From Neorhizobium galegae (GTDB lineage: Bacteria; Pseudomonadota; Alphaproteobacteria; Rhizobiales; Rhizobiaceae): a DNA stretch of 64,000 nt. The position numbers and the translations under genes were made by a program. The stretch covers positions 124,001 through 188,000 of the forward strand of contig NZ_JAGIPG010000001.1 in the NCBI RefSeq assembly GCF_017877055.1, in the 5' to 3' direction. Shown here piece by piece: positions 9,076 through 18,999 of this stretch. Under the pieces are notes generated by a model. It was not told the DNA's origin, did no database searches, and saw only the letters and a list, made by a program, of their open reading frames with translations. How positions within the stretch are numbered: position 1 is the stretch's first letter; each line of letters starts with the position of its first letter.

Positions 9076-10011
9076 ATGGGCAGGTACATGCTTTACAGGC
9101 TAGCCGACGCCATACCGACCATATGGTTGGTGCTGACGCTCGTGTTCATCGCCATGCGTATCCTCCCGGGTGACCCGGCAATCGCTGCTCTGGGAGACGG
9201 GGCTCTCCCGGAACAGCTTGCTGAGTTCCGGGAGAAAATGGGATTGAACGTCCCGATCTGGCAGCAATATTTCAACTTCCTGATCGGCACGCTGACGCTC
9301 GATTTCGGCAAGTCCTATATGAACGGCGCGCCGGTCCTCGATCTCATCGCCCGCAATCTGCCCTACACGATCCAGCTCACGGTGGCGGCGATGATCCTCG
9401 GCACCGTGATCGGCATACCGTTCGGGGTGCTGGCGGCCGTCAAGCGGGGGAAGCTGCCGGATTCCGGCATGCGGATCTTCTCTCTGGTCGGTTATGCGGT
9501 TCCGGATTTTTATCTGGGTGCGCTGTTTTTGATCGGGTTTGCGCTGAACCTCCGGTGGTTTCCGATCAACGGGGCCGGCAGCGGTTTTTTTGATATCCTC
9601 CACCACCTCTTCCTGCCGGCGCTGACGCTTGCGCTGGTCAAGGCGGCCTTCATCGGACGCCTGACGAGAACCTCCGTGCTCGAAGTCCTTGGCAAGGACT
9701 ACGTGCGCACCGCCCGCGCCAAGGGAGCGCGCGAAAACCGGGTGATCTACCGCCACGCGCTGCGCAACGCCCTGCTGCCGCTTGCAACTGGTATGGGATT
9801 GAGCCTGCTGGCAACCCTGTCGGGATCCGTCGCGGTGGAGCTGGTCTTCAATCGCCCCGGCATCGGCCGCCTGCTCATCCAGTCGATTACCGAACGAGAC
9901 TACGGCGTCATCCAGGGCGGAGTGGTGGTCTTCGCGCTGATGGTGGTCTTCGTCAACCTGATGATGGACCTCCTCTATGTCGTCATCGATCCACGAATTC
10001 GGGTGAAGTAA
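9076..10011 (+). CDS. ABC transporter permease (DppB type)
   Basis: This 311-residue inner-membrane protein has an N-terminal transmembrane helix and five further hydrophobic segments. The EAA loop (DYVRTARAKGARENRVIYRHALRNALLP, about residues 213-240) contacts the ATPases. The GDPA motif after the first helix (ILPGDPA) is typical of DppB/OppB permeases. Its stop overlaps the start of the partner permease by 1 bp, so the two are translationally coupled. Confidence 0.94.
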   Translation: MGRYMLYRLADAIPTIWLVLTLVFIAMRILPGDPAIAALGDGALPEQLAEFREKMGLNVPIWQQYFNFLIGTLTLDFGKSYMNGAPVLDLIARNLPYTIQLTVAAMILGTVIGIPFGVLAAVKRGKLPDSGMRIFSLVGYAVPDFYLGALFLIGFALNLRWFPINGAGSGFFDILHHLFLPALTLALVKAAFIGRLTRTSVLEVLGKDYVRTARAKGARENRVIYRHALRNALLPLATGMGLSLLATLSGSVAVELVFNRPGIGRLLIQSITERDYGVIQGGVVVFALMVVFVNLMMDLLYVVIDPRIRVK

Positions 10012-10922
10012 TGACAATACTCCCAGGCTCCGTCGGAACCCTGTCCGCATCCGACGATATCGAACATGCGATCGCGCCGGAACCCGGCAGGACGGCGCTG
10101 CTGAAGGACATGCTCTTCGGCCAGGCCTCGACGATCTTTGCCTTTTCCGTCGTGGTGATTTTTCTTCTCGTCGCGATCCTGGCGCCCTGGCTCGCCCCTT
10201 ATGATCCGCTGGCGCAAAGCGTCCTGTCGATCAACAAGCAACCGTCCTGGGCGCATTGGCTCGGCACCGACCAGTTCGGCCGGGACGTGCTGTCGCGGAT
10301 GATCCACGGGTCGCGCAATTCGCTGCTGTTCGGGCTGATCTCGCCGGCTCTGGCGGCTTTCTTCGGAACCATACTCGGCGTGACGGCGGGTTACTTCGGC
10401 GGTGTCGTCGACCGGGTGATCAGCCGTGTCGTCGACCTTCTCCTGGCCTTCCCGGAACTGCTCCTGGCGATCATGATCGCAGCGGTGCTTGGCGGGGCGT
10501 TCTGGAACATCATTGCCGTCATCACAGTCGCCTTCATCCCTGGTTTTGCACGCGTGGCGCGTGCCTCGACCCTGGCGGTCAAGCAGGAGCCCTATATCGA
10601 AGCCGCCGTTGCGGTCGGCCTTCGCACGCCGACGATCATCATCCGGCATGTCATCCCGAATATCTCAGCGCCCATCCTTGTTTTGATGACGCTTTGGGTC
10701 GCATCCGCCATCCGGCTTGAGGCGTCGCTGAGCTTCCTCGGCATCGGCACCCGTGCGCCCAATCCGAGCTGGGGCAATATCATCCGGGACGGGCTGAACA
10801 ACCTGTTCGGTTCACCCTGGCCGATCATCGCGGCGGGCTTTGCGATCACCTGCGTCGTGCTGTCGTTCAACCTTATGGGCGATGCGGTGCGCGATGTTCT
10901 CGATCCGGAGACGACGCGATGA
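10011..10922 (+). CDS. ABC transporter permease (DppC type)
   Basis: This 303-residue partner permease has a cytoplasmic N terminus of about 40 residues and then six hydrophobic segments. WLGTDQFGRDVLSRMIHGSRNS is the conserved periplasmic loop of DppC/OppC proteins, and EAAVAVGLRTPTIIIRHVIPN is the ATPase-contact loop. The start overlaps the DppB-type stop by 1 bp, and its own stop overlaps the next ATPase start by 4 bp (ATGA). Confidence 0.94.
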   Translation: MTILPGSVGTLSASDDIEHAIAPEPGRTALLKDMLFGQASTIFAFSVVVIFLLVAILAPWLAPYDPLAQSVLSINKQPSWAHWLGTDQFGRDVLSRMIHGSRNSLLFGLISPALAAFFGTILGVTAGYFGGVVDRVISRVVDLLLAFPELLLAIMIAAVLGGAFWNIIAVITVAFIPGFARVARASTLAVKQEPYIEAAVAVGLRTPTIIIRHVIPNISAPILVLMTLWVASAIRLEASLSFLGIGTRAPNPSWGNIIRDGLNNLFGSPWPIIAAGFAITCVVLSFNLMGDAVRDVLDPETTR

Positions 10923-11947
10923 CGATTGCGCCTTCGCTATCCAGGCAGCAGCCGGTGTCTTCCACCCATCCGGGGCCTCTGCTGAAGGTCGAGGACCTGT
11001 CGATCGAGTTCGGGCCGGAGGGTACGGCAGTGCGTGTGGTGGAAGGTGTCAGCTTCAGCATCGACGCCGGTGCTGCGGTCGGCATCGTCGGCGAGTCCGG
11101 GTCCGGAAAATCGATGACCTCGCTTGCGGTGATGGGGCTGATCCCCAGTCCACCGGGGCGGATCGCGACGGGGCGGATCCTGTTCGAGGGCGTCGATCTG
11201 CTTGGCCTGCCGCGCTCCAGGATGCCGGAGATCCGCGGCCGGGACATCGCGATGATCTTCCAGGAGCCGATGAGCTCGCTCAATCCGGTGATGACGATCG
11301 GTGACCAGATCGGCGAGGCGATCAAGCTGCATGAGAAAATGGGCCGCGAGGAGCGGCGCCAGCGCATCATCGAGTTGCTGAAGCTGGTCGGCATTCCCGA
11401 TCCGGAGCGCCGCCTCGGCGCCTATCCGCACCAGTTCTCCGGCGGCATGCGGCAGCGGGTGATGATCGCCATGGCGGTCGCCTGCAACCCGAAGCTCCTG
11501 ATCGCCGACGAACCGACGACCGCGCTCGACGTCACCATCCAGGCGCAGGTGCTCGAGCTGATGCACAAGATCCGCCGCACCCTGAACACCACCATCCTCT
11601 TGATCTCGCACGATCTCGGCGTCATCGCCGATATCTGCGAGCGGGTGATCGTCATGTATGCGGGCAAGGTGGTCGAGGATGCGGATGTCAAGACGATCTT
11701 CCGGAGCCCGAAACATCCCTATACGCGCGGCCTGCTGCAATCGATCCCGCGGCTGAAGGACGAGAATACGCGTCTTTACCAGATCCCCGGCATGGTGCCC
11801 TTGCCCGGCACGATCAAGCAGGGCTGTCCGTTCTTCCCGCGCTGTCCCGATCGGATCGACAAATGCGCACGGGAGACACCGCCTCTCCTTGAAATCACAT
11901 CGCAACAGAAGGCCGCCTGCTGGGTCTCGGCGGGGGCGACGTCATGA
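10919..11947 (+). CDS. ABC transporter ATP-binding protein (DppD type)
   Basis: This 342-residue ATPase has Walker [10 protein letters not shown]-loop [11 protein letters not shown], signature [12 protein letters not shown], Walker [13 protein letters not shown] and an H-loop His in LLISHDLG. The C-terminal extension with three cysteines ([15 protein letters not shown]) is the oligopeptide_HTP domain characteristic of Dpp/Opp ATPases. It forms a heterodimer with the next gene product to power import through the two permeases. Confidence 0.95.
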   Translation: MTIAPSLSRQQPVSSTHPGPLLKVEDLSIEFGPEGTAVRVVEGVSFSIDAGAAVGIVGESGSGKSMTSLAVMGLIPSPPGRIATGRILFEGVDLLGLPRSRMPEIRGRDIAMIFQEPMSSLNPVMTIGDQIGEAIKLHEKMGREERRQRIIELLKLVGIPDPERRLGAYPHQFSGGMRQRVMIAMAVACNPKLLIADEPTTALDVTIQAQVLELMHKIRRTLNTTILLISHDLGVIADICERVIVMYAGKVVEDADVKTIFRSPKHPYTRGLLQSIPRLKDENTRLYQIPGMVPLPGTIKQGCPFFPRCPDRIDKCARETPPLLEITSQQKAACWVSAGATS

Positions 11948-12951
11948 ATATTGCTGTGACCGGAGATGACCTCGTCGTGGTCAGAGACGTGGGCAAGACC
12001 TTTTCGGAAGCGGGAGGCCTGGTCTTCGGCCGCTCCCAGCCGAGTGTGAGGGCGGTCGACGGCGCTTCCTTCGAGGTGAAGCGCGGCGAGACGTTGGCGC
12101 TGGTCGGGGAATCCGGCTGCGGAAAATCCACCCTCGGGCGGCTTCTGCTGCGGCTTATCGATGCCAGCGAAGGCGAAATCGCCATCGACGGCGTCGATAT
12201 CCTGCGTCTCAGTTCCAACGATATGCGCCAGATGCGGGCCCGCGTGCAGATGATCTTCCAGGATCCCTACGGGTCGCTCAGCCCGCGGCGCTCGGTTGCG
12301 AAGATCATTGCGGAACCGCTGGAAATCTTCGGGTTGGTGCAAACGAGGAAGCAGCGCCGCGATCGTGTTGCCGAACTGATGATCCAGGTGGGGTTGTCGC
12401 CGACCTTCATGGACCGGTATCCGCGCCAGTTCTCCGGAGGCCAGCGGCAGCGTATCGGGATCGCTCGCGCCATTGCTGTCGATCCGCAGTTCATCGTTGC
12501 CGACGAACCGGTATCCGCGCTTGATGTCTCGGTGCAGGCCCAGATCGTCAACCTGATGCAGGACCTGCAGAAAAGCCGCGGTTTCTCCTACCTCTTCATC
12601 GCCCATGATCTCTCCGTGGTCCGCCATATCGCGGATCGGGTCGCGGTCATGTATCTCGGCCGGATCGTTGAAATCGGGCCTAAAAAGCGGATCTACGATT
12701 TCCCGAGTCATCCTTACACCCAGGCGCTTCTCTCGGCGGTGCCGGAGCCTGACCCGGAAACGCGGAAATCCCGGATCATCCTGAAGGGCGACGTGCCGAG
12801 CCCGGCCAATGTGCCGACCGGCTGCAGCTTCCATACCCGCTGTCCGATCGTGCAGCCGGTTTGCAGGACGGAACGTCCGCCGCTTGTGGAAACCGCCAGC
12901 CGCCATTTGGCTGCCTGTCATTTCGCCAAGCCGCATCCCATCCCTTTGTAG
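11944..12951 (+). CDS. ABC transporter ATP-binding protein (DppF type)
   Basis: This 335-residue ATPase starts 4 bp inside the previous gene. Walker A is GESGCGKS, the Q-loop [11 protein letters not shown], the signature [12 protein letters not shown], Walker [13 protein letters not shown] and the H-loop FIAHDLS. The cysteine-containing C terminus ([15 protein letters not shown]) is again the Dpp/Opp type. It is the last gene of the importer operon; no clear terminator was seen in the 180 bp before the next gene. Confidence 0.95.
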   Translation: MNIAVTGDDLVVVRDVGKTFSEAGGLVFGRSQPSVRAVDGASFEVKRGETLALVGESGCGKSTLGRLLLRLIDASEGEIAIDGVDILRLSSNDMRQMRARVQMIFQDPYGSLSPRRSVAKIIAEPLEIFGLVQTRKQRRDRVAELMIQVGLSPTFMDRYPRQFSGGQRQRIGIARAIAVDPQFIVADEPVSALDVSVQAQIVNLMQDLQKSRGFSYLFIAHDLSVVRHIADRVAVMYLGRIVEIGPKKRIYDFPSHPYTQALLSAVPEPDPETRKSRIILKGDVPSPANVPTGCSFHTRCPIVQPVCRTERPPLVETASRHLAACHFAKPHPIPL

Positions 12952-13133
12952 GCCTCGTCGAGAACCTCGGCAGAGGAGTGTTCGCCATCGAATGCCCACC
13001 GTCGGACGGAGAATTCGATGGCGGAGGCGTTTGCGCCACGCCCTGCCGAGAAAAATCCATAGGTATGCTTGTTTTACCGAAGGTGGCAGTTAAACTGACC
13101 TTTATCTGATGGCATCCGAGGTGACGGCTTTTC

Positions 13134-14525
13134 ATGACACATGAATTCATCCAGGCGCTCGCGCGCGAACTCGCTCCCGACGTCTTTTTCGGGGATGATA
13201 TCCCGGTTCGCTTCCACAATGATTGGGGCGGTCTCGCGCCGGTCGTGCCGCTGGCTTTGGTGCGGCCGCGCACGACGGAGCAGGTCTCGGCAACGCTGCG
13301 CCTCTGCAACGAGTTCAAGGTGCCAGTCGTGCCGCAGGGCGGTTTGACGGGGCTTGCCGGCGGTGCGCGGCCGATCGAAAATGGCGTGGCGCTGTCGCTC
13401 GACCGCATGAACGGTATCGAGGACGTTGATACGGTGATGGCGACGATGACCGTGTTGGCGGGCACGCCGCTCAGCGTCATCCAGGCGAAGGCGGAAGAGG
13501 CGGGGCTGTTCTTCGGCCTCGATCTCGGCGCCCGGGATTCCTGCGTCATCGGCGGCAATCTCGCCACCAATGCCGGCGGCAATCGCGTCATCCGGTTCGG
13601 CATGGCGCGCGAACATGTGCTGGGCCTCGAAGTGGTGCTGCCGGACGGCACGATCGTCACATCGCTGAACAAGATGCTCAAGAACAATGCGGGCTACGAC
13701 CTCAAGCAGCTGTTCATCGGTTCGGAAGGCACGCTGGGCGTCATCACCCGCGCCGTGCTGCGCCTGCAGGCGAAGCCCGCGGAGCTTGCAAGCGCCTTCT
13801 GCGGCTGCCCGGATTTCCCCTCGCTTCTGGAACTCCTGAAGAGCGCCCGTCAGGGCATGGGATCGGCGCTGACCTCGTTCGAGGTGATGTGGCCGAGCTT
13901 TTACGACTTCATGACGGGTAAGCTTCCTGACCTGCGCCGCGCCTTCAAGGAGCCGCATGGGATCTATGTGCTGATCGAAACCGGCGGGCGCAATGCCGAA
14001 GAAAACCGGGCGTTGCTGGAGCAGGTGCTGTCGGATGCGCTGGAAGCCGGCTGGGTTTCCGATGCGGTCCTGCCATCCTCGGAGCGCGAGACCAAGGACC
14101 TCTGGGCGGTGCGCGAAAGCGTATCGGAATACGGCAAGCTGATGGGGCCGCTGACCGCCTTCGACGTCGGCCTGCCGACCAGCGCCGCCGGCCGGGTGGT
14201 CGACGAGATCGAAGCCGCGATGAAGGTCCGCTGGCCGGACGCGATCGCGCTCAGCTACGGCCATATCGGCGACAGCAACCTGCATCTCGTCTGCAACATC
14301 CCGTCTTCCGGCAGCGACCAGCCGCACAAGGAGATCACCGAACTGGTGTTCGGTTCGATTGCGCGCGAAGGCGGCACGATTTCCGCCGAACACGGGATCG
14401 GCCTCCTGAAGAAGCCCTATCTCAAGCTGTCGCGCACGCCGGAGGAGCTGGCGCTGATGGCGCGCATCAAGCTGGCGCTCGATCCCAACAACATTCTGAA
14501 TACCGGCAAAGTGCTTTCCGTCTGA
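13134..14525 (+). CDS. FAD-linked D-2-hydroxyacid dehydrogenase/oxidase
   Basis: 463 residues of the GlcD/D-lactate dehydrogenase/D2HGDH family, flavoenzymes that oxidise D-2-hydroxyacids to 2-ketoacids. The PCMH-type FAD domain fills the N-terminal half, with PQGGLTGLAGGARP binding the flavin pyrophosphate and IGGNLATNAGGNRVIRFG the second FAD loop. The C-terminal domain has the metal and substrate histidines (SYGHIGDSNLHL and SAEHGIG). A GntR-family regulator follows 18 bp downstream. It may be a further step of the same pathway as the upstream importer, but it is separated by 180 bp and could be independent. Confidence 0.92.
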   Translation: MTHEFIQALARELAPDVFFGDDIPVRFHNDWGGLAPVVPLALVRPRTTEQVSATLRLCNEFKVPVVPQGGLTGLAGGARPIENGVALSLDRMNGIEDVDTVMATMTVLAGTPLSVIQAKAEEAGLFFGLDLGARDSCVIGGNLATNAGGNRVIRFGMAREHVLGLEVVLPDGTIVTSLNKMLKNNAGYDLKQLFIGSEGTLGVITRAVLRLQAKPAELASAFCGCPDFPSLLELLKSARQGMGSALTSFEVMWPSFYDFMTGKLPDLRRAFKEPHGIYVLIETGGRNAEENRALLEQVLSDALEAGWVSDAVLPSSERETKDLWAVRESVSEYGKLMGPLTAFDVGLPTSAAGRVVDEIEAAMKVRWPDAIALSYGHIGDSNLHLVCNIPSSGSDQPHKEITELVFGSIAREGGTISAEHGIGLLKKPYLKLSRTPEELALMARIKLALDPNNILNTGKVLSV

Positions 14526-14543
14526 GCGGGATAGGAGGCGCCG

Positions 14544-15314
14544 GTGAATCGACATTTTCAGCCCGTCAAAGTGCTGCTTCCGAATGAAGAGGTGGCGCGC
14601 CGGCTTGCCGATGCCATCAGGACCGGGTTTTTCCGGCTCGGCTCGCGCCTTCCGTCCGAACGCAGCATAGCCGAACAGATGCAGGTGAGCCGCCCGACTG
14701 TGCGCGAGGCGGTGAAACTGCTGGTCGAGGCGAATATTTTGACCGTCAGACCGGGCGCCGGCGGCGGCACGTTCGTCAGCAGCGAGATCGTGCCGCTCGA
14801 CCTGATCGTGCCGAGGCCGGACATGCGGCCGGGCGATATCGACGAGGCGATCGAGGTGCGCCGGCTGATCCTGCCCTGGGTGGCGCAGATCGCCTCGCAA
14901 TATGCCGAGGATGCGGATTTCGACCGGATGCGGGAGGCGATCCGGTTCGGCCGGGATGCGTTGCCGCCGCCGGAGGTGACCAAGAGCAGCCCCGAACATA
15001 TCAATTCGATCATCATCGCTTCGATGCGGTTCGATCTGGCGCTGGCGCAGGCGACCCGCAACAGCCTTGTTCTGGAATTGATGGAACTGCTGCTGCAATG
15101 GGTGGAGCCGATGCGGCGCGGGACGCTGCATACGCGGGCCGATCTCGCGCTGTCGCTCGAACTGGTCGAGACCATGATGCAGGCGATCGAATCCGGCGAC
15201 CCGGCGCAGATCGCCGAGATCACCGAAAGGCGTCTCGGCATTCTGGAAAATGCGCTTGAGGAACAGACCGGGCGGCGCCTTCGCCGCAACCGTAGGCGGG
15301 CCGATGCGGGCTGA
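14544..15314 (+). CDS. GntR-family regulator, FadR/LldR-like
   Basis: This 256-residue regulator has an N-terminal winged helix (LGSRLPSERSIAEQMQVSRPTVREAVKLL, about residues 32-60) and an all-helical FCD-type effector domain. The GTG start at 14544 is preceded by GGAGG. Members of this group often sense hydroxy- or keto-acids, which suits its position directly behind a hydroxyacid dehydrogenase. Its TGA abuts the rhaK stop on the other strand with no intervening base (TGATCA). Confidence 0.9.
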   Translation: MNRHFQPVKVLLPNEEVARRLADAIRTGFFRLGSRLPSERSIAEQMQVSRPTVREAVKLLVEANILTVRPGAGGGTFVSSEIVPLDLIVPRPDMRPGDIDEAIEVRRLILPWVAQIASQYAEDADFDRMREAIRFGRDALPPPEVTKSSPEHINSIIIASMRFDLALAQATRNSLVLELMELLLQWVEPMRRGTLHTRADLALSLELVETMMQAIESGDPAQIAEITERRLGILENALEEQTGRRLRRNRRRADAG

Positions 15315-16688
15315 TCAGCGCTCCAGCCTTTCGTGCCAGGCGGTGCGATAGGTAGCAACGTCCCAGGATGGCGCGGGCACGGCGCGGCCGGGTTTGGTGT
15401 TCGGCGAAATGCCGGCCAGAAGTGCTGCGCCCTGGCTGGTGCCGGTCGAGCCGGGGAGGGCAATCACCTCGCGGCCGAGCAGAGCGCCCAGCGCCTGGAG
15501 ATAGGCCGGGTTGGTGGAGAAAGGGCCTTCGACCAGAACCGGCCCCTTGGCGCCGATGAGGTCGAGGCAGGTCTCCGTCATCAGCGCGAGATAGAGGCAG
15601 GCTGCCGCCCAGCGCTGGGCAGTCGAGGCATTGGTGTCGTTGATCCATTGGCGCTCGTGGCCCGGGAAGGGGCCGGAGCCGGCGGCAATGTTCGGCAAGA
15701 GCATCAGGCCACTTTCGATGACATAAGGCACGGCCGCAAGCGCCGCTTCCGGCGATAACGCACCCAGCTCCACCGTCAGCATCTCGAATTCGCGGCCGCC
15801 CATGAAGCGGCTCGAGGGCACGGCGCGGCCATAGGCATCGACGTTGGCAAGCGCGTCGCGTCGCGGATCGAGGTGGTCGAGATCGCCGCCGACCGCGAAA
15901 TTGATGACCCAGGTGCCGGTGGAGACGACCGCGAATGGCGGTTCCCGTCCCACCAGATGCGGCAGCAGCGAGGCATTGGAATCGTGGATGCCGCAATGGA
16001 CCGGGACGGGTGTCGTGAGGCCGATCCGGGCTGCGATGTCCGGCAATAGCGGACCGAGCGTGTCGAAGGCCGAACGGACGGGCGCCATCAGGTCGCGGAT
16101 GCCGAGCGTATCGACCAGCGGGGAATAGGTGCCTTCGCGCGGCCGCCAGAGATCGGTGTGGCAGCCGAGCGAGGTGACTTCGTTCGCCGTCACGCCGGTC
16201 AGCAGGAACGCCCAGTATTGCGGGTAGGTGAGGATGGTTCGGGTGCGGGCAAAGGCTTCGGGAAACGCCGTCTTCTGGTAATGAAGTTGTGCCCCGACAT
16301 TCAGCCCGCCGGACAGGGACGGCGAGAAGGTGTCCGAAAAGGACGGGCGGATGGACTGGTAGGCTCTGCGGACGTCTTCCGCATATTCGTGTTCGTAATC
16401 GAGTACCGGCAGGGCCAGTTTGCCCTCGGCATCGAGAAGCACCGCCGATGCGCCGTGGGTGGTGATCGAGATCGCATCGAAGCCGGGTTGTTGGACAAAG
16501 GCAGAGAGGGCTTCGAGCGCGAAGGTCCACAGAGCTTCGATATCGTAGTGCGGATAAGGCGGCCCGGACAGAACCCGGTTCGGCGCGCGCCTTTCGGCGA
16601 TCTCCTCGCCGGTCGCGCAGTCGAGCACCACGACCTTGGCATTGGTCTTGCCGATATCGAGGACCGCGATTTTTTCGGGCATGGTCAT
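15315..16688 (-). CDS. rhaK: L-rhamnulose kinase (FGGY family)
   Basis: 457 residues of the FGGY sugar kinase family, with the N-terminal phosphate loop [18 protein letters not shown], the central [13 protein letters not shown] and the adenosine-loop region STGTWVINF. In Rhizobium leguminosarum, RhaK phosphorylates the sugar and is also needed for activity of the rhamnose ABC transporter. The start at 16688 overlaps the rhaU stop by 4 bp; longer frames are excluded by this coupling. It is the last gene of the rhaRSTPQUK transcription order and ends exactly against the convergent GntR gene. Confidence 0.93.
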   Translation of the reverse strand: MTMPEKIAVLDIGKTNAKVVVLDCATGEEIAERRAPNRVLSGPPYPHYDIEALWTFALEALSAFVQQPGFDAISITTHGASAVLLDAEGKLALPVLDYEHEYAEDVRRAYQSIRPSFSDTFSPSLSGGLNVGAQLHYQKTAFPEAFARTRTILTYPQYWAFLLTGVTANEVTSLGCHTDLWRPREGTYSPLVDTLGIRDLMAPVRSAFDTLGPLLPDIAARIGLTTPVPVHCGIHDSNASLLPHLVGREPPFAVVSTGTWVINFAVGGDLDHLDPRRDALANVDAYGRAVPSSRFMGGREFEMLTVELGALSPEAALAAVPYVIESGLMLLPNIAAGSGPFPGHERQWINDTNASTAQRWAAACLYLALMTETCLDLIGAKGPVLVEGPFSTNPAYLQALGALLGREVIALPGSTGTSQGAALLAGISPNTKPGRAVPAPSWDVATYRTAWHERLER

Positions 16689-17005
16689 GGCAGGTGGAAG
16701 ACCGTTACCAGATCGCTCTGGACCGGCGAATTGTCGGGATTGGTTTCCATGATGTCGGCCATGTGCGCCCACCATTTCTTCATCACCGGATGGTCCGGCA
16801 GGCCGGCCATCGTGTGGTCAGCCGGTCGCGTCAGCACGCCGAACAGAATGTTCGTCTCGCGGTCGAGATGGATGGAATAGTCGCTGGCGCCTGCCTGGTG
16901 GAGGAGATCGACAAGCTCCGGCCAGATCTCGTCATGGCGCTTGCGGTATTCCGCTTCCATGCCGGGATTGAGTTTCATCTTGAAGGCGTGTTTTTCGAGC
17001 GTCAT
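16685..17005 (-). CDS. rhaU: L-rhamnose mutarotase
   Basis: This 106-residue RhaM/RhaU-family enzyme interconverts the alpha and beta anomers of L-rhamnose. The segment [13 protein letters not shown] (residues 20-32) matches the family motif with its catalytic His, and [15 protein letters not shown] is the conserved C-terminal helix. The ATG shares one base with the rhaQ stop (TGATG), which fixes this start within a much longer open frame. Confidence 0.95.
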   Translation of the reverse strand: MTLEKHAFKMKLNPGMEAEYRKRHDEIWPELVDLLHQAGASDYSIHLDRETNILFGVLTRPADHTMAGLPDHPVMKKWWAHMADIMETNPDNSPVQSDLVTVFHLP

Positions 17006-18003
17006 CAGCTCATTTCCTTGATGCGGCGGGCGATGATCGGGATGGCGATGGTGATGATCAGGAGCAGGCCGACGAAGATCGACATGACGATGCCGGGCAC
17101 GTTGAGGAGGCCCAGTCCGAAGGTGACGAGGCCCATGACAAAGGCGGCGATGACGACGCCGGCGATCGTGCCCGCACCGCCGAGGATGGAGACGCCGCCG
17201 AGCACGACCATGGTAACGACTTCCAGCTCCCACCCTTGCGCGATCGAAGGGCGGGTCGAGCCGAGGCGGGAGGTGAGGCAGACGGATGCGACACCCGCCA
17301 TCACGCCGGTCAGCAGGAACAGGATGAACTTCACCCGTTCCACCGGAATGCCGGAAAAGCGCGCCGCGAATTCGTTGTTGCCGATCACATAGACCTGCCG
17401 GCCGAAATTCGTGGCGTGCAGGAGGATGCCGAAAGCTGCGGCAAACACGAGGAACAGCAAGAATTCGAAGGAGAACACCCAGGCCACATAGCCCTGGCCA
17501 AAGTAAGCAAAACTTGCCGGGTATTTGCCATAGGCCTGGTCGCCCAGCACGATATAGGAAATGCCGCGGAAGAGGCTCATCGTGCCGATCGTCACCACGA
17601 TAGACGGCAGCTTGAGGCCGGCGACGAGCAGGCCGTTGAACGCGCCGCAGAAAAGGCCGGTGCCGATGCCGATCGCCACCAGCCCCGGCGTGCCGATACC
17701 GGCCTGGGCTGCGGCGCCCATCGCGGTCGAGGCGAGCGCGATGATCGCCGCCACAGACAGATCGATCTCGCCGGCGATGACGAGCAGCGCCATGGCAAAG
17801 GCGATCATCGCCTTTTCGGTAAAGTTGAAGGTGGCGTCGGAGAGGTTCCAGGCATTCAGAAAGTAAGGCGAGGCGAACGAATTGAAGACGAAGATCAGCA
17901 CCGCCACGCCGAAGAGCAGAACTTCCCAGCTCGCGAGGAGACGTGAGGTCTTGCTGCCGAGCCGGTCGGGGATGACCCGTTTCGAGGAAACGACGTCGCT
18001 CAT
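17005..18003 (-). CDS. rhaQ: Rhamnose ABC transporter permease
   Basis: This 332-residue permease of the RbsC/XylH family (BPD_transp_2) has about eight to ten hydrophobic segments. The segment [16 protein letters not shown] is the family motif in the second to third helices. The start at 18003 overlaps the rhaP stop by 4 bp (ATGA) and replaces a longer frame that would run over rhaP. It pairs with RhaP to form the membrane channel. Confidence 0.93.
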   Translation of the reverse strand: MSDVVSSKRVIPDRLGSKTSRLLASWEVLLFGVAVLIFVFNSFASPYFLNAWNLSDATFNFTEKAMIAFAMALLVIAGEIDLSVAAIIALASTAMGAAAQAGIGTPGLVAIGIGTGLFCGAFNGLLVAGLKLPSIVVTIGTMSLFRGISYIVLGDQAYGKYPASFAYFGQGYVAWVFSFEFLLFLVFAAAFGILLHATNFGRQVYVIGNNEFAARFSGIPVERVKFILFLLTGVMAGVASVCLTSRLGSTRPSIAQGWELEVVTMVVLGGVSILGGAGTIAGVVIAAFVMGLVTFGLGLLNVPGIVMSIFVGLLLIITIAIPIIARRIKEMS

Positions 18004-18989
18004 GCGGACACCTCCTTTGCACCCCGATCGCGCAGGATGATGCGGCCGGCCTTGCGTTCGGCGCGGGCGTTGAAGACGACGGCGAGCACGATGACGATGC
18101 CGGAGATCGCCATCTGGGCAAACGGTGAGATGCCGATGACGGGCAGCGCGTTCTTGATGACGCCAAGGAAGAGCGCGCCGAGCACGGCGCCGCCGACCGA
18201 GCCGATGCCGCCGGCGATCGAGATGCCGCCGATGACGCAAGCGGCAACCGTATCCAGTTCGAAACCGGCGGCGATATCCACATAGGCGACCGCATAACGC
18301 GACACCCAGAGATAACCGGAGAGGCCGGCGAGCGCGCCCGACACCACGAAGGCGATGAACTTGGTCCAGCCGATGTCGATGCCGGCATAGATCGCCGCCG
18401 TCGGGTTGCCGCCGGATGCGTAGGCCGCGCGGCCGAAGGGCAGGCGGGTCAGCACGAACCAGGCGCCGAGCACGATGAGGATAGCGATCCAGGAGAGAAT
18501 CGGCAGGCCGAGCACCGGCAGACGCGGCACGTTCAGGAAGGTAGGTCCCATCTGGTGGGCATTCACCCAGCCGCCGCCCGACAGCACGAAGGCCATGCCG
18601 CGGTAGATGGTCAGCGTTCCGAGCGTCACCACGATGGGGGGAATCCGCAACGCCCAGACGAGGTAGCCGTTGATCGCCCCTAGGAAAGCGCCGATGCCGA
18701 TCGCCATGACGATGAGCAGGGCCAGCGGCAGATCGGGATAGGCAGCGTTGGTCATGGCGACCGCCATGCCGGTGAAGGCAAGGTTGGCGGCGACCGAGAG
18801 GTCGATCGATTTGGTCAGGATCACCGTCATCTGGCCGAGCGCCAGGATGATCAGGATCGAGGTATCGTTGAAGATGTTGGCGAGATTGCCGGGAGCTGCA
18901 AAGCCCTGGGCGCGGGTGGAAAAGCCGGCGATCATCAGGGCAATGATGACGGTAAGCAGGATTTCGCGGTTCTTCAGGAGGCGGTTCAT
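18000..18989 (-). CDS. rhaP: Rhamnose ABC transporter permease
   Basis: This 329-residue RbsC-like permease has the motif [19 protein letters not shown] and several membrane helices. The ATG at 18989 follows GAGGAGAG. It lies 10 bp downstream of rhaT and overlaps rhaQ. The two different permeases show that the channel is a heterodimer, as known for the rhizobial rhamnose transporter. Confidence 0.93.
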   Translation of the reverse strand: MNRLLKNREILLTVIIALMIAGFSTRAQGFAAPGNLANIFNDTSILIILALGQMTVILTKSIDLSVAANLAFTGMAVAMTNAAYPDLPLALLIVMAIGIGAFLGAINGYLVWALRIPPIVVTLGTLTIYRGMAFVLSGGGWVNAHQMGPTFLNVPRLPVLGLPILSWIAILIVLGAWFVLTRLPFGRAAYASGGNPTAAIYAGIDIGWTKFIAFVVSGALAGLSGYLWVSRYAVAYVDIAAGFELDTVAACVIGGISIAGGIGSVGGAVLGALFLGVIKNALPVIGISPFAQMAISGIVIVLAVVFNARAERKAGRIILRDRGAKEVSA

Positions 18990-18999
18990 GGGTCTCTCC

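Noticed and set aside
13074-15131. 685-residue minus-strand frame
   Set aside because: It covers the flavin dehydrogenase and GntR genes in antisense and has the composition of a shadow frame.
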